DNA of 64,000 bases. Source: Anseranas semipalmata (lineage: Eukaryota; Chordata; Aves; Anseriformes; Anseranatidae). The stretch spans positions 282,725-346,724 of the forward strand of contig VXAA01001233.1 in the NCBI GenBank assembly GCA_013399115.1, read 5' to 3'. The notes beneath the pieces were generated by a model. It saw only the letters and a list, made by a program, of their open reading frames with translations. It had not been told where the DNA came from and searched no databases. The translations under genes and the position numbers were made by a program. Shown piece by piece: positions 47,301 to 59,939 of the stretch; position 1 is the stretch's first letter; each line of letters begins with the position of its first letter.

Positions 47301-48870
47301 GAGACACTTTAAGTTCAAGGACCAGCCTGTGCCTAGACTAATCAGAAACGTGGTGAAAACCAATATGCAATCTTTTCTGAAGATGAGAATCAATTTTTTA
47401 TATAATATATAGTTAATTGAATGTACATTATGAATACATTAAATAAGTAATTAATTTGTGAGTACAAGTGACTTTAAATACTAGTATGCTCATGTTAAAA
47501 GTCTATATTTAGATATTTTGGATTTGGAGAATTGTTTACAGTTTAACATATATAACTCCAGAAATCTTCATTCTCTTTCAGATTCTTTATTTGCTATGTG
47601 CCATTCTGCAACTGTATATATGTTTTTTCTTTGATTTGAAGGGTCCACTTCAGCACCTATCTTTGCAGAATAAAGCATTATTAAAGCATTGTGAATTGCT
47701 CATAAACCTAGTCTTAGAATTTTAAGCATGTACATAGTAAATTGAATTGTTGGCAAATGTTTTAATCAAATATATTTTGAACCACTGATTACATTTCCTT
47801 ATGACTTGCTTTTAGGAACCGAAGGCAATCGAGCACAGTGACTGCAAGCATTTCAGGACACAGCTGACATTTTGTTTTACATATTTCAGTACCTATTAGA
47901 AAAAGGCATTAATTTGGATCAGGTTTCCGTAATGTTATTATACCAAGAATAAGGAAAATTAATTCTCCTTCAGATGCTTTGCTATGTTTATATTTGAATG
48001 GATATAGGTAGACCTTATGTGCTTGAGAGCAAAGTCTTTTGATTGGCATTTTCTGTCAGGATGAAGAATTCATTCGTAAGATAAGATTACAGTAAATATT
48101 TATTTTGGGAGTAGTGTTAGCATGAGTAGCTCCTTCCTCTTGTGCACATTCATGCCTTCACATTCTGCCGTTGGTTAAGCCAATGCAGCTGTTTGTAGGT
48201 TCACACAGTGTAGTGGCTCAAGGGATCGATACGGGCTGACTGTAGTCCTGCAAAACTCGTCTGGGGGTTTTGCAGCTGCGTGAGGTCCCGGATTCGGTTG
48301 TGTCAGTGTGGCACAGGGCGATGTGGCCGAAGCAGGGGATAAGCAGCTGGAGGTGGCAAAGGGATTGGACCTTAAGCCAGTGCTGCCACCAAAAACTCTC
48401 ATGAAACTACAACCAAGGGGACTGGAAAAGTGAGCATGGGGATGAAGATGAATGACATGGGGGAGGAAATTCCTCTATCAGTATTGCCACTAAAAAGGGA
48501 AAAAATCGTACCTGTATGCCTTTCTACTGTAACCTCAGTGTCCTCAGGCTTCTGAAGTTTGGACGTAAAGAGCTGAACAGGCCTCTTGGCTATTCGGTAG
48601 CTTTTCATGCTTTTCTGTGATTCTCTGAATATACTTATCTTGTACATGCATATATAAAAATCTCTTATTTTGGTTATTGTCTTCCTTTCTGACCTAAAGC
48701 TTGTATTCCTGCCAGTGAATACTTGCTCGAGACTGTGTAGGCATTGTTTAAACACTTCCCGTCTCGCTCTGCTGGAACACTTCAATCTGTCTTGCTAAAG
48801 AGAAAAAAAGGTTAATCATTCTTGGGTTTTTTTAGAACACCTGATTCTGACAGTGAAAACAATTTGTGTG

Positions 48871-48890
48871 GATTAACTGTGATTAACTGT
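48871..48890. repeat. 10-base direct repeat GATTAACTGT, two perfect copies
   Basis: Two exact copies abut, and a third partial copy (GATCAAC) follows. Together with the base before, the first copy contains GGATTA, the core bound by OTX/CRX-type homeodomains. No function is shown. Confidence 0.8.
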
Positions 48891-49316
48891 GATCAACACT
48901 TTCCTCCTGTTGATTTGAGTCATACTATCTTATTTTATCCAAGTTCTTAGAAATAACTCTCTGAAAGGTTAATCTTAGTTTAGCAATTGGGATTTTTTTG
49001 AGTTTGGTAGGAACAACCTAGTTCTAAATAATCGACTTGGACAGCATGTCATCCCAGGAAGAGAAAAATAACTCCCCCATTTCTCTCCTTTCCTCTTAAA
49101 TCTCTACAGGGGCTACCAAGGCCAGAGGTCTCAGCGTGTGCTGTACACTGGATCTGCTCACCTGTTTACCCCTTCCGAGAGGTGAGGGGCGAGCAGCACT
49201 TGTCTGAATTCTTTCTGCGCAGGATAGCTGAGCTGGGGGTAATAATTTACTGCAGATACAGACCAACAATAAATTGGTACGCCCCCAAGAGTCTGGAAGA
49301 AACAGAGGAGGAGCAG

Positions 49317-49334
49317 TGACTCAGAAATGAGTCA
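49317..49334. promoter_or_regulatory. Paired AP-1 sites forming an inverted repeat
   Basis: TGACTCA (49317-49323) and TGAGTCA (49328-49334) are perfect AP-1 consensus sites, each the reverse complement of the other, separated by GAAA. This could be an enhancer element in the intergenic region. The target gene is unknown. Confidence 0.45.
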
Positions 49335-49560
49335 TAGAGCCTCCCCGGATTTATCCTGGGATGAGGTACTGCGTGCACCACTCCTTGATCTGGTCTGTCT
49401 CGAAAGGACAAGTGAGCCCTGAACAGCCCTGAATATAATTGTGGAAAAATAAATGTTAGCTAGCAGCAATCATTCCTTGGCAGCAGCAGACTTTATTATG
49501 TTTTGTAAGATCTTCCCTGTAGCTAGTCAGTACTTTTCTGATAAGAAATGGAGGAAAAAA

Positions 49561-49935
49561 TGCAGGGTGGTATGCAGGGCAGATCGGTTTGGCTGCTCGG
49601 TCAGCCTGCAGTCGGGAGTGTCCGGGCACCCCGCTGTCACCCTTGGCATGAGCTTCGGGAGCTGCTTTGGGCGTGCGTTAGGGATCAGTAGGAGATTCCC
49701 GAGTTGTTGCAGCGGTGGCAGCAATGCCGCAGGGGAGACAGGCCTTACCGTGCTTGTCCTTTCTCCTCAGCTTCTTCTAGAGGCTCTTGCTGCTGAGAGC
49801 ATTTTCATTGTTTGGCACTGGATGCCGGAGCCGCATTGATTTCCCACGCAGCCCCGACGTCCGTGGCCGCCGGCCTGCTGCTGTGCTCGGGGACCTGCCC
49901 TTCTCAGCACCGATTCCTGGTGCAGGGAAGGGTGG
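49561..49935. other. Small GC/CpG-rich patch without a recognised gene
   Basis: The local rise in GC and CpG against the AT-rich surroundings includes runs such as GACGTCCGTGGCCGCCGGCC at about 49856-49875. Overlapping open frames on both strands carry no known domain. It could be an orphan CpG island or a lost exon; neither is shown. Confidence 0.35.
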
Positions 49936-52900
49936 AAGTTTTAGACCTCTGGCACAAACAAGGCTTTCTGTAATCAAAACCATCTGGGTTCATGTGGGTC
50001 CTTTGGAATTGGGTGGAAACCACCACTTGAGAGTACCAATTGTACCAGAAGTTTTCTCAGTGAAAAAAAAAACAACCTTGTGTGAGGGATTTGTACTGTC
50101 CTGCGCTCAGCCATGGGGTGCACTGGACTACTGAAGGAGAGAGATCCAGGATGCCCTGCAATATTCTGTGGCTGTGGCTCCCATGTAACTGCAGCAACCT
50201 CAGACCCTCTTATGGCACAACAGACAAGGAATCTTAAGGCTACTTAATGATTAAAGATCTTAAAACTACTTTAATGTCATGATCCCTGTTCTTTGCCAAA
50301 GCACAAGAACAGAGTGGCTACAAATTTGGACTTTTACAAAATCTCCTTTGGGAGTGGAGCAGCACTAATTCATCATAACCATGGCAGGACTGCTTATACC
50401 ATGTTTCTGTCATGGAGCTGTGGCTGCATTTGTCTTACTAGGCACCAAAATTAAGATTTGAAACCCTGTTTATAAAAGTATTTGGGTTGATGGCACTTCA
50501 GTCTCTTTGCAGTGCTGACTACTCCTAGCCACCAGAATAACTGTGCTAGTTGGACTGGGGACTGTTTGTTGTGCATTTTCACAGATTTTTCTTTTTACAG
50601 ATGACAAGCGTGGAGAGACTGTTGTGCAATTTGATGAGCAATCTAAAAGGAGGAGGTTGTAATCCCTCTTTTTTCTACCTTTCCTTTAGTCCAAGCCTTA
50701 TGCTTCTGCTTCCACGCTATTGCTCAAAGTATAGCACTCATTTACCTTTTGGTGAGCTGATTTAACTTCCAGTCTGGCAAGAAACTGTTGGCTTTGCAAG
50801 ATAAAAAGTGTACTTTCTGCTTGGTTAGCAATTGGAGGGGCCCAACAAGCATGCATGATAAGCTCCAGGAATGCATGGCTGTAGGAAGGAGGAATGGTAG
50901 TACCTCCCCCTTGAAGTATCAGAAAGCTATCAGAGCAGCTCGCTCCATCTCCTGTAACTTCACCCTGAACTTCCCACCGTGTACCAAATCAGAAAAGTCA
51001 GCTGGTTAAGAAAAAGTGAACAGGCTTTCAAGGTCAGAGGCTGGTGCAGGATGAGGGGACCAGCAGGCTAAAAACAACAAAATCTCAACTGCTGATGCCA
51101 GTGGATCAGGAGAGTTACCATTCCTCCCTAACAGACCTCTTTTGGCTTATTGTATCCACTTCCTTGTTAAAGTTCCATGAATAATGTAATTTATGTACAT
51201 CAAATTTCAGATATTTTGGTAGGGGTCCTTCATAATGACAGTTCAGTTTTAAAGATGATGAATGCCCACTGTAAAAATTCTGTTTCTTTCTTCCTGTTGA
51301 CTGAGATAGGTATTGATAACAGTCCCAGAAGATAAAGCCTTTGGTCACTGAATGGTCATAAGCATTAGAAATGTATGTAAAGAAATAAATTTCCCTTATT
51401 CCTATTTCTTTTGCACACATCAAATGATGGTGTACAATGAGAGGTTTGGGTTAAAAATTAGTGCCAAGTTTGATTTGAGAAGAGCTAATGAACGAACTAT
51501 AATAGACATGCTGAACCATGCAGTGTCAACAGAAGTGAACGTACCTGGACTGAAATGCAAATTTCATTAGAAACATCATTGCATAAGAAGGACTATTTCT
51601 TTTCTGCGACTTTTCTATCCTTGTACCAGGTGGAGTGCTGTTCCACAAACAGCTTGCTCCCTGCTGCATGAACAGCATTCCTTGTTGCAGATGCGTAGGC
51701 GGTTCTAATCATCCCAACAGGATGAGGCAGTAGCAAGCTCTCTGAAACAATGCAAGAATGTAACTGAACATCACGTGTGTATACATATTCAAATAATTTT
51801 ATTAAGCACAGTTGAGGAGGCATGCCTGCTATTTTTTGAAATAAGTGAATCCAGAATAAGTTTTGCTGCACCTATAAAAAATAGCAGTTAGACAGACTTT
51901 CAGATCAGACTGTTACTTGCAACATTAGACTTGTGATCAATACCTGTGAGAGTGTTACTACAAATAGTCATGCCGTGCTCTGTATGCGGCGTTTGCTTCC
52001 TGCTAGCTCAGAATAGTTCTAGCCCCAGTCATTCTGCAGTTTCTATTGGATTTTATTTTCAAATACATACAAAAGAAGCAAAGTCACTCAACTCAACTCA
52101 GTGAAGAACAAAAAGAAAAAAAGCTCCAAGTTCATAGATTGCATAGCAGTATCGTTTACTCACTTGAAGGAAGTGACCTTTAACTCTGCCTTTGCCTTGT
52201 GAAGCAATTTTCATTCCAAGAATACTTGTGTTTATGCAACAGTAAATCAGCAGATTAAAAACGGGGGAAATTTTGCCTGTGTACATGTTCCACAAAACGT
52301 GGGGGGTTTTATTGTAAATCAACAAACTGATAATCCAGATGCAGATCTCTTTGAACTCTACTGTTAGGTTTGTATCCGGATCTAATGCTGCCACCTGGTG
52401 TCTAGGTGATGCTTCAGGCTGACCCAAACTGGGTGAGGACCATCCCCGGACACAGAGCTGGGGCCATCCTGCATCATACAAGGGCCTTGGGTAAGAGGAA
52501 CAGGGATAAAATGGGCTCGTAAGCCTAGCTGCACCTAGGGATCAGCTGTTTTAGATCTAAATCCACAAAAACCTGATTCCTTCTACCATGTCTGCAGCAT
52601 CCAGGGAGGAGGAACTTGGGTTATGAAAGTACTTGGCACTGGCTTTGGTAGGGGGAACAGGAATTTTTGTGCCTAGGCCACTCCGGCAAATTCTCATTTC
52701 ATCTTCATCTTCCCAGCATCAGCAGGCAGAGAGTGACCCTGGAGGCAGAGAGGTGCCATTTGCTGCCAGCAGAAGTCAGTGTGAATCCCAGCAGAGGAGA
52801 TACGTGCTCTGGGGTGGGTGAGTGCCAAACTCCAGAGTTAAAAGGTATTTTTTAGGAAGCAGAACTGGAGGACTTCACAGTAGCTTCCCATTTAGGAAAA

Positions 52901-53464
52901 CAAAGAGCAAGCAGGACAGGAGAGAGCCAGGCTCTGCAGGGTGTGGCGGTTTGGCCGAGCCCGCGTGCAGGGTGGTTCTGCAGCCGAGGCCGTGCTGGAA
53001 GGGCATTTCCTTTGGGAACAGTGACTGATGAAGCAGCCCTGCTGCTTTTTCTTGTGCCATACTGTGATCCTGGTGAAACTGTTTGTGTCGCTGTGCTCTG
53101 AATTAGGTTGGACGTACTAACATATCATAGTCCATCCTCCCTTTCTTTATTTTTAACGTGGATGAATTCCTCATCCAGTTCACCCCACAAAACACTTGTA
53201 CAGGAATTTGCACAGCCTCTTGGTGAACCAGATGGGAAAACAATACAGCTGGAAAAACAAAAATCTATGTCCCCATTCCAACAAAAAAAATATCTTCCAG
53301 CCAGATCAGTTCCTCAGTCCGTCTCATGCTGTGCTTGTATGAGAAGCTGTGCAGAGACGGGACAAAGTGACTGCATGAGTTGCACTCTGAGTAACCCAGC
53401 CACAGAATGTGAAACAGTCCAAGGCTACACCTGGAAATGATTTTCTCCCAACCTCTACATACTG
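49936..53464. other. Intergenic, no gene recognised
   Basis: The composition is mixed. The open frames are short, the longest being 127 codons on the minus strand at 52098-52481, with no recognisable domain. No RNA gene or known repeat was identified by eye. Confidence 0.5.
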
Positions 53465-53755
<291 letters not shown>

Positions 53756-56700
53756 GCAGCATTCTTTTCAGTTTGGTTTCAGTGTATGGTACCACAAACG
53801 GCTTTACTAGCATGGAGCAAGGATAATTCATATGACCACGGCTGGGGAGAGGAGAGGCTGTCTGAGCTGATACTGCTGCCAAAAGAAATGTCTTCAGAAC
53901 TGGGGCCAAGCAATCAGGTAAAATGCTTTCTGCCTGCTTATGCCAAGCAGTGTCTTTTGCTATTCTCCAAATATTTATGTCTCTGCAAAAGACATAAACA
54001 TTTCAACAGCGGTCTCTTTAGCACTTAATGCCAGCACTTAACGTGAAGTTGCTGTGTTCCGTGGTCCTAAACCTTCCTCAATATGACTAATTCATGCAGG
54101 GTGAACTCCTGACTTGCCCAACCCGAGGCATATAGCCCCATAACGTGAGAAACAAACTTAGAGAAGTGACCGGAAGTGGTGGCAGTGACTGCTACGCTGC
54201 TGTGTGCTTGCACATCCACAGTTGACTTCTTGTCTCCTTATTTCTCTTTTTCCTTTATTTGTCCTCTTTTCTCCACTTCCATGGTAGTTAACATAAGAAT
54301 TTAAGGTTTAAAAGGTACTAATCTCTGAGCTTTCCAGAAGTAACAAAAGTCAAGAAGGAGTTTGAAACATAAAGCTGACGGCTGTCGGTGTGGTTCAGAG
54401 GGCTCTGTAAGCCTCTTCTCTCCTGGTCAGACACAAGCTGTGGCCAAGTCCACCCAGCACCAGTGCTGGTGCTCACCTAGCGGGCATGGGCAGGCGGACT
54501 GGGGAGCTGGAGAGGGACAGAGAGGGACCCTCCTGTACCTCATTTTAAACTGTTCTGCGCCTGCACCCTTAGAACAAAGTTAATGTTAAAAGCTCAGTCT
54601 AGCTGGTATATTAGAGTTCAGTGCTTCCTATATTATTTATTAATAATATGCACATTTAGTGCATTTTTTTCATCATGAAATGCTGAACTACTTACTGATA
54701 TGTACTAGCAAACAACCTGTCACATAAGAATCTTCCCAGTTAGCCTGAGTAATTGAGGAGTTGAATTAATCAACATTATGGGGTCTGTGGCAGCCGGAAG
54801 ATAAAATTCCCAAGTCCATGTTACTTCTTTTACTTTCTGTAAAAAGCCTTCCTCTTGCATTTTCAGAACTTAATGGATGGCATATACATGACAGGTTACA
54901 TCTAAATAGTACACTCTCCAAAAAGTTTGCTGTTTTCTTAATGTTCATCAATATTTTAGGAACTCGTACTAAGAGGTTTCAGTGCATTCCAAGACAATGA
55001 TTTCAGGTTTCTGTTTTGCCTCAAGAGGAAACGTGGTCTACTGTGACACATTCTACATGGTTTGCATTATTCTTCTAGACAGGGCTTATTACAGTTACAA
55101 AATCAGATGTCCTGAAAATATACTCCTATATAAGGAGTATGCTACCTGTATAAGGAGTATACATTCTTACAACTTTCTGTGTGTTTTTCCATTCTTGTCA
55201 ATCCTTGACATGAGATGGGCTGTTATACATGGCTGTTATGAGAGCAGAGTTCTCTCTAGAAATTCATTCATTCATTCCCTAAAGTCATGAGCAACACTGG
55301 AGTTAAGGAACTGAGTTTACTTTTCTCAATCTTTCATCTCGTTGTTTACTATCACTTGAAGGGGTAAATACACTTGGATAAAATTTTACAATGACAGCAA
55401 TGCACAAGATAACCAAATTAGTCTTTTCCAGCTGAAATGTCTTTGATTCTATTATAAAATAACTATAGTGATTTGCATCAGCATATACTGTAGCCTTTGG
55501 TAAACATTAGCTTAATCAGAGAACAAATTAGATTTAAATGTTGGAATGTGTCATTTTGTTAGTGATGTGCTTCCTTTGTTTATATCGGTGCATTTTAATA
55601 TACCATAAGACCTCTTGAAAATAATACTGTTTAACAAATACATTTGCTCCCTGCCAGGTATGTGTTCTCAGAAAAATGAATGAGCACTTAAATAAAACAT
55701 GAAATCCAACTCAGAGTTTAAGGTATGTGCTTATACTAAATGTTTTTACTTTAAGGAAATGCCTGACAGCAAACTATGGAAATTATTCTAATTTAAAACA
55801 AAACAAAACAACAGAACATGAGAAAAGTCAACATTCAAAAGTATCTGGGTCATTCCATCTTGTAGTTAGAGCAGAGAACTCAAAGAATGCTGACAGACAA
55901 GCTCTAGCTAGTCCATCTATTGTAATGTAACATGATACTGCCTTACAGCTGACTTAGGTGGGTTTGCACAAAAATACTGAGCAGTTCACTGGGGCAGCTG
56001 AGATGCAGCCATTTTTCCAAATTTGCATTTGGGAGGAGAAAGGCAGAGGAGGTAGTTGGGCTGGCTAATAATTCAAACTGCTGTGTATGAACGTGAATCA
56101 TTGCATTAAGACTATGGACCACAGATTTTTTTTTTCCTTGTTAGCTATATCTTTTACAACTATTTTAGAGTCTGAGTAAAATGAGGATAGCAAGATTCAG
56201 CAATACAAATTCCTTTGACTCTTTTGCCTATATGCACATTAAATAGTTTTGTTATTTAGCTGAGTTGAATGATGCTGGAAAAGTCAGTGATACAGAGACA
56301 GCAATTTATTACTCCAGTTACAAGACACTTCGCTGCCCTGGGACATAGAGCTCTAACTCATAATTACAGGTGGATTAATCGGTGACAACTGAGGCAGGTA
56401 TTTCAGACAGCTGCATGCTGTACTCTTCTGCCATGGATCACCTCCTAGCAGGTCTGGGATCTGTCAGTGTTTCTTGGCCAGCTCCATTTGCAGCCCTATA
56501 TAGTGAAGTAATTTGACATCAATGACAGTTAACATAAATATGCTGGTTCATGAACTGGGACAGCTGAGGAACAGTAGGTTGCTTGACTGGGATGTGTATC
56601 TACAGGGACGGAAGCCTCCAAGGAACACAGCTAGCAGCAATATTGCTTTAGTCACTCCACCAATCATCTGCTCTTGGAATCAGAGCCTACACTTGGGCTC

Positions 56701-59700
56701 AGACGGAAAATAAAATTAAAAAGAAAACCATTTTCTTTCTAAATATTTCCCTATATAATACACACACTTGTATTTTAAGAGGACAAAAAAAAAAAACTGT
56801 CTTACTCACTCTAATTCAGTCCCTAGTCTGGAGCAGCTTGCCTTGATTACATTGTACTAAATTACTCATCTTGGATATATGATTCTCTTTATTTTCTCTG
56901 CCAAGAGCAAAAATATGAGATTATTTGGCAAGAAGAATGTGTATCTAAAATGTCAAATTACAGCTCATAAGTATTACGGGATAGTTTTGGCGTTAGCCCT
57001 TTGTGGTTGTTCCAAAACAGATGTCTCTTTCTAGGAGATCTTTAAAACTAATACATGCTTTATGTTTGCTTTTAGGTGGTATTTCGAGAATGTCTCACAA
57101 GGACACTAGCTGGGTGCATATACTGGCGTTTAGTTTAACTTGGAATTTCTAATTTCTCAAGGCTTCAAGGCTTCAACTTGCATTAATTGATAATTCTGTG
57201 TGTACAGAGAATGCAAACATTGAGATCTGCAGATCATTTTTTTGCAATAACCAATATAGCCAAACTACTTAACTGTATCTTATTTAACAGAGGAATGAAA
57301 TGATAAAGCTGGTTCATATTTGTCAACTTTTTCATCTAATGTTCCAGTACTGTTACCACTGGAACTTGATTAAATCTCTCTTGCTTCTGCCTTGTTAATT
57401 AGCTAATATCATCAGCTTTTACTAAAATTGAATTAAAGTCTATTCCTTGGTGTTGTAACTCTAAAGCAGGTACCACAACTACACATGTTCAGCATATGTG
57501 CATTTGTTCACTTCTCACAGGACTGAAAAATGGCTGTGGTTTAAATTTAGTTGCATCTGCTAATTTAGTCTTCGGTGCTGAACCTGGAATGGATTGGATT
57601 TGTGGGAATATAAAGGCTTAATAGAGAAATGGTAAAGGGCTGTCCAAAAAAACTCTGAAATTCATTCTTTTTATTCTGAACACTGATAGAAGTGATGGAA
57701 GCATGAAGATTTTAGTATAAACAACTGTGCAGTTCAGCTAGTAGAAGGAATTTAGTATTGCTAAGCTTATTGTCCTATGATAGCATGCTGGACATCATTT
57801 TGTAATATTAAAGTTTCTGTATCTATTGGAAAAATAATTTTATTTGCTTGCTTTTGAGGAGGATACAAACCTGGGAAGAGGCTACCTCGCACACTGGAAG
57901 TACACCTGGAGCCATTCTGGTGTATAACTGCTCCTGCATGCGATGCCTACTTGGATATGTAATTCCTTAGAGGCACTTTAGCCAGCTGCGCTGTTTTTGA
58001 TCAGGTGTCAGTGATGCCCATCGCTGGAGAGAAAGAAGGCACAGGCATACGGGTAGAGAAATGCCAGGCTGGAACGGTCTTTGTAAAGAAAGGTCAGTTG
58101 TGGTGATTCCTGAAGTCTGTCAGCTGATTTTGAGTGCATCTCCTGTTTTTCCTTTTCTGAGGGGCTGACAGATCTGTGCACTACTGGACCAAATGCCTGC
58201 TAAGGCAGAGAGGAGCTCAGAGAAAAGCAGACAATGCACATCTGGCTTTCAGGAGTCTGGTGCTTGCTTAGGGCTTGGTTCTAGCTATGTAACACCATAA
58301 TATTACAGTCAATGCCAGCAGTAACAGGCTTTGGATGGGGTTCGGTGTGGAGATTCAACACAAGGCAAGAAGTCATCCGAGAGGCTGAGTGACTGCAGTA
58401 AAAGCCATTGCAGAAGTCTGATGCGAGGTGGGAGATTCAAGCTGAGGGAAGGTGGCCGAGGAAAGGGCCAGCTGTAGAGATTGTCCTAAGAGAAAATACA
58501 AGCGCAGAGCTCCAAGCTTGCATTTTCTTGAGGACTGAGAAGAGGCAAGTACTGGCAAAAACAGTCCGTGGGAAGGTTGTGAGAGGCTGAGCACGACTTT
58601 GGCTGATGATGCATGGTTCACTGCAAAGTCTGTTCACACAAAATTGCACTTGTCAAAAATATCAGTGATGCCATTTTAATTGGTACAACACATTTAGACC
58701 ATTTTCAGCCCCCAGCTGTGGATTAGCAACACCTTCCGAGTGGCCTGACTTTTGTGGCTTTGGAACAGTGGCTTTTTTGAGATGGATTTTGTAGAGGTGG
58801 GAGGTAGTAATGTGGGGGTGGGGGGAGTTAGGGGTGCTTTGCATGAGGGAAATCTTTTGGGCCTCTGGATCATTAATTAATCAAACTCAAGGATTCAAGA
58901 AGAGCGGTACTTACTGCCAGATGATCATGTTATGGAAGAGGTTTGGAAGCAAGAATTTTGGAAATTTAGTGACAGACTAATGATGAATCTGTCCCAGACT
59001 GTTCAGATATCCTGTTGCAGAAGCTTTGCCTCCTGCTGATTGGATTAATGGTCAAAAGAGAGAGCTTGGCAGACTTGAATAAAATGCTGAAAATTCAGGC
59101 TTTCCACAGTTTTGCTTTTGATGGCTTGAGCCTTTTAACCACATGGCAATTCTAAAGACTATAAATAAAATTGAAAAATCCAGTATAAACAATCTTTAAT
59201 AAAATATAAATTATTTTAATACACTATTACTGGCTCCTCCTTCAGGATATCACAAGTCTGCACTTTCAGTCTGACAAGCTAAAATGTGCTTTCTGTCAAA
59301 TTACAAGCTCTGTTTTGCCTTATATACTGCCTGGAGGCCTTATTGCCCCTACTGAAGCTCCATTCTGATGCATTTCAGGCACCACATTATGCGAGGGAGG
59401 CTTTGTCATCCGGCTGAGAGCATATCAGAGAAAAGCCATCAAGGGAGTTATCTGGGAGGACTGTTCTCTCTGAGTGTTTTTCACATCCTGGTCCACACCC
59501 AATGAATAATGGCTTTCCTTGCACAGTTACCTGCCGAGGCAAGCAGGACGTGGTGAGGGAGCATTCGACAGAGGGAAGCTGAGCAGAGAGAGCTGCTCTG
59601 GAGGGCACGGCCACCACCCAGCGCTGCTGCTGAGCTCAGTGCCCACAGCACAGCTGAGAGCAGGCGTTTGGGAGTGTTCTGCGCGCTCTTTTGTTCTCGG

Positions 59701-59938
59701 GTGTCTGTGGTCCTGCGTGCTTTGAGATTGCAGTCGCGGTGGCTAGGTAATTCCTTTGCTAAGTCTGTGTTCCTTTCTTTCTTGCTGTGTTGTCATCAAA
59801 GCAATTATGCCAGGAGCCCATGGCTCCCGGCAGAGACGGAGCTTTGGGTTGCGCATGTAAAGGGCCGAGGACCAGCATGGGGCCTCAGATCTAGCAGGCT
59901 GGGTGGCACTTAGGTAAAAGGCGCCATAAAAAAAAAAN
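53756..59938. other. Intergenic, AT-rich, no gene recognised
   Basis: The open frames are at most about 100 codons. A 21-base hairpin palindrome lies at 55120-55140, with a second copy of its right arm at 55149-55161. Nothing else was supported. Confidence 0.5.
55120..55140. repeat. Short inverted repeat with a nearby extra copy of one arm
   Basis: ATACTCCT and AGGAGTAT form an 8-base stem around a 5-base AT loop. TATAAGGAGTATA recurs at 55149-55161. The element could be a chance AT-rich hairpin. Confidence 0.6.
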
Positions 59939-59939
59939 T
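59939..59939. other. Single ambiguous base (N) after a poly-A run
   Basis: The N follows a run of about ten A and is probably a homopolymer sequencing uncertainty. Confidence 0.95.

Larger units (their letters stand above)
41981..49560. other. Intergenic, AT-rich, short repeats only
   Basis: It contains AT dinucleotide runs at about 42075-42110, a 24-base tandem duplication at 44269-44316, a 10-base tandem repeat at 48871-48890 and a paired AP-1 site at 49317-49334. Minus-strand open frames at 43969-44400 (143 codons) and 48399-48785 (128 codons), and a plus-strand one at 46069-46500 (143 codons), show no domain I recognise and no coding context. Confidence 0.5.

Noticed and set aside
48399..48785. 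128-codon minus-strand frame
   Set aside because: No domain was recognised and there is no splice or promoter context.
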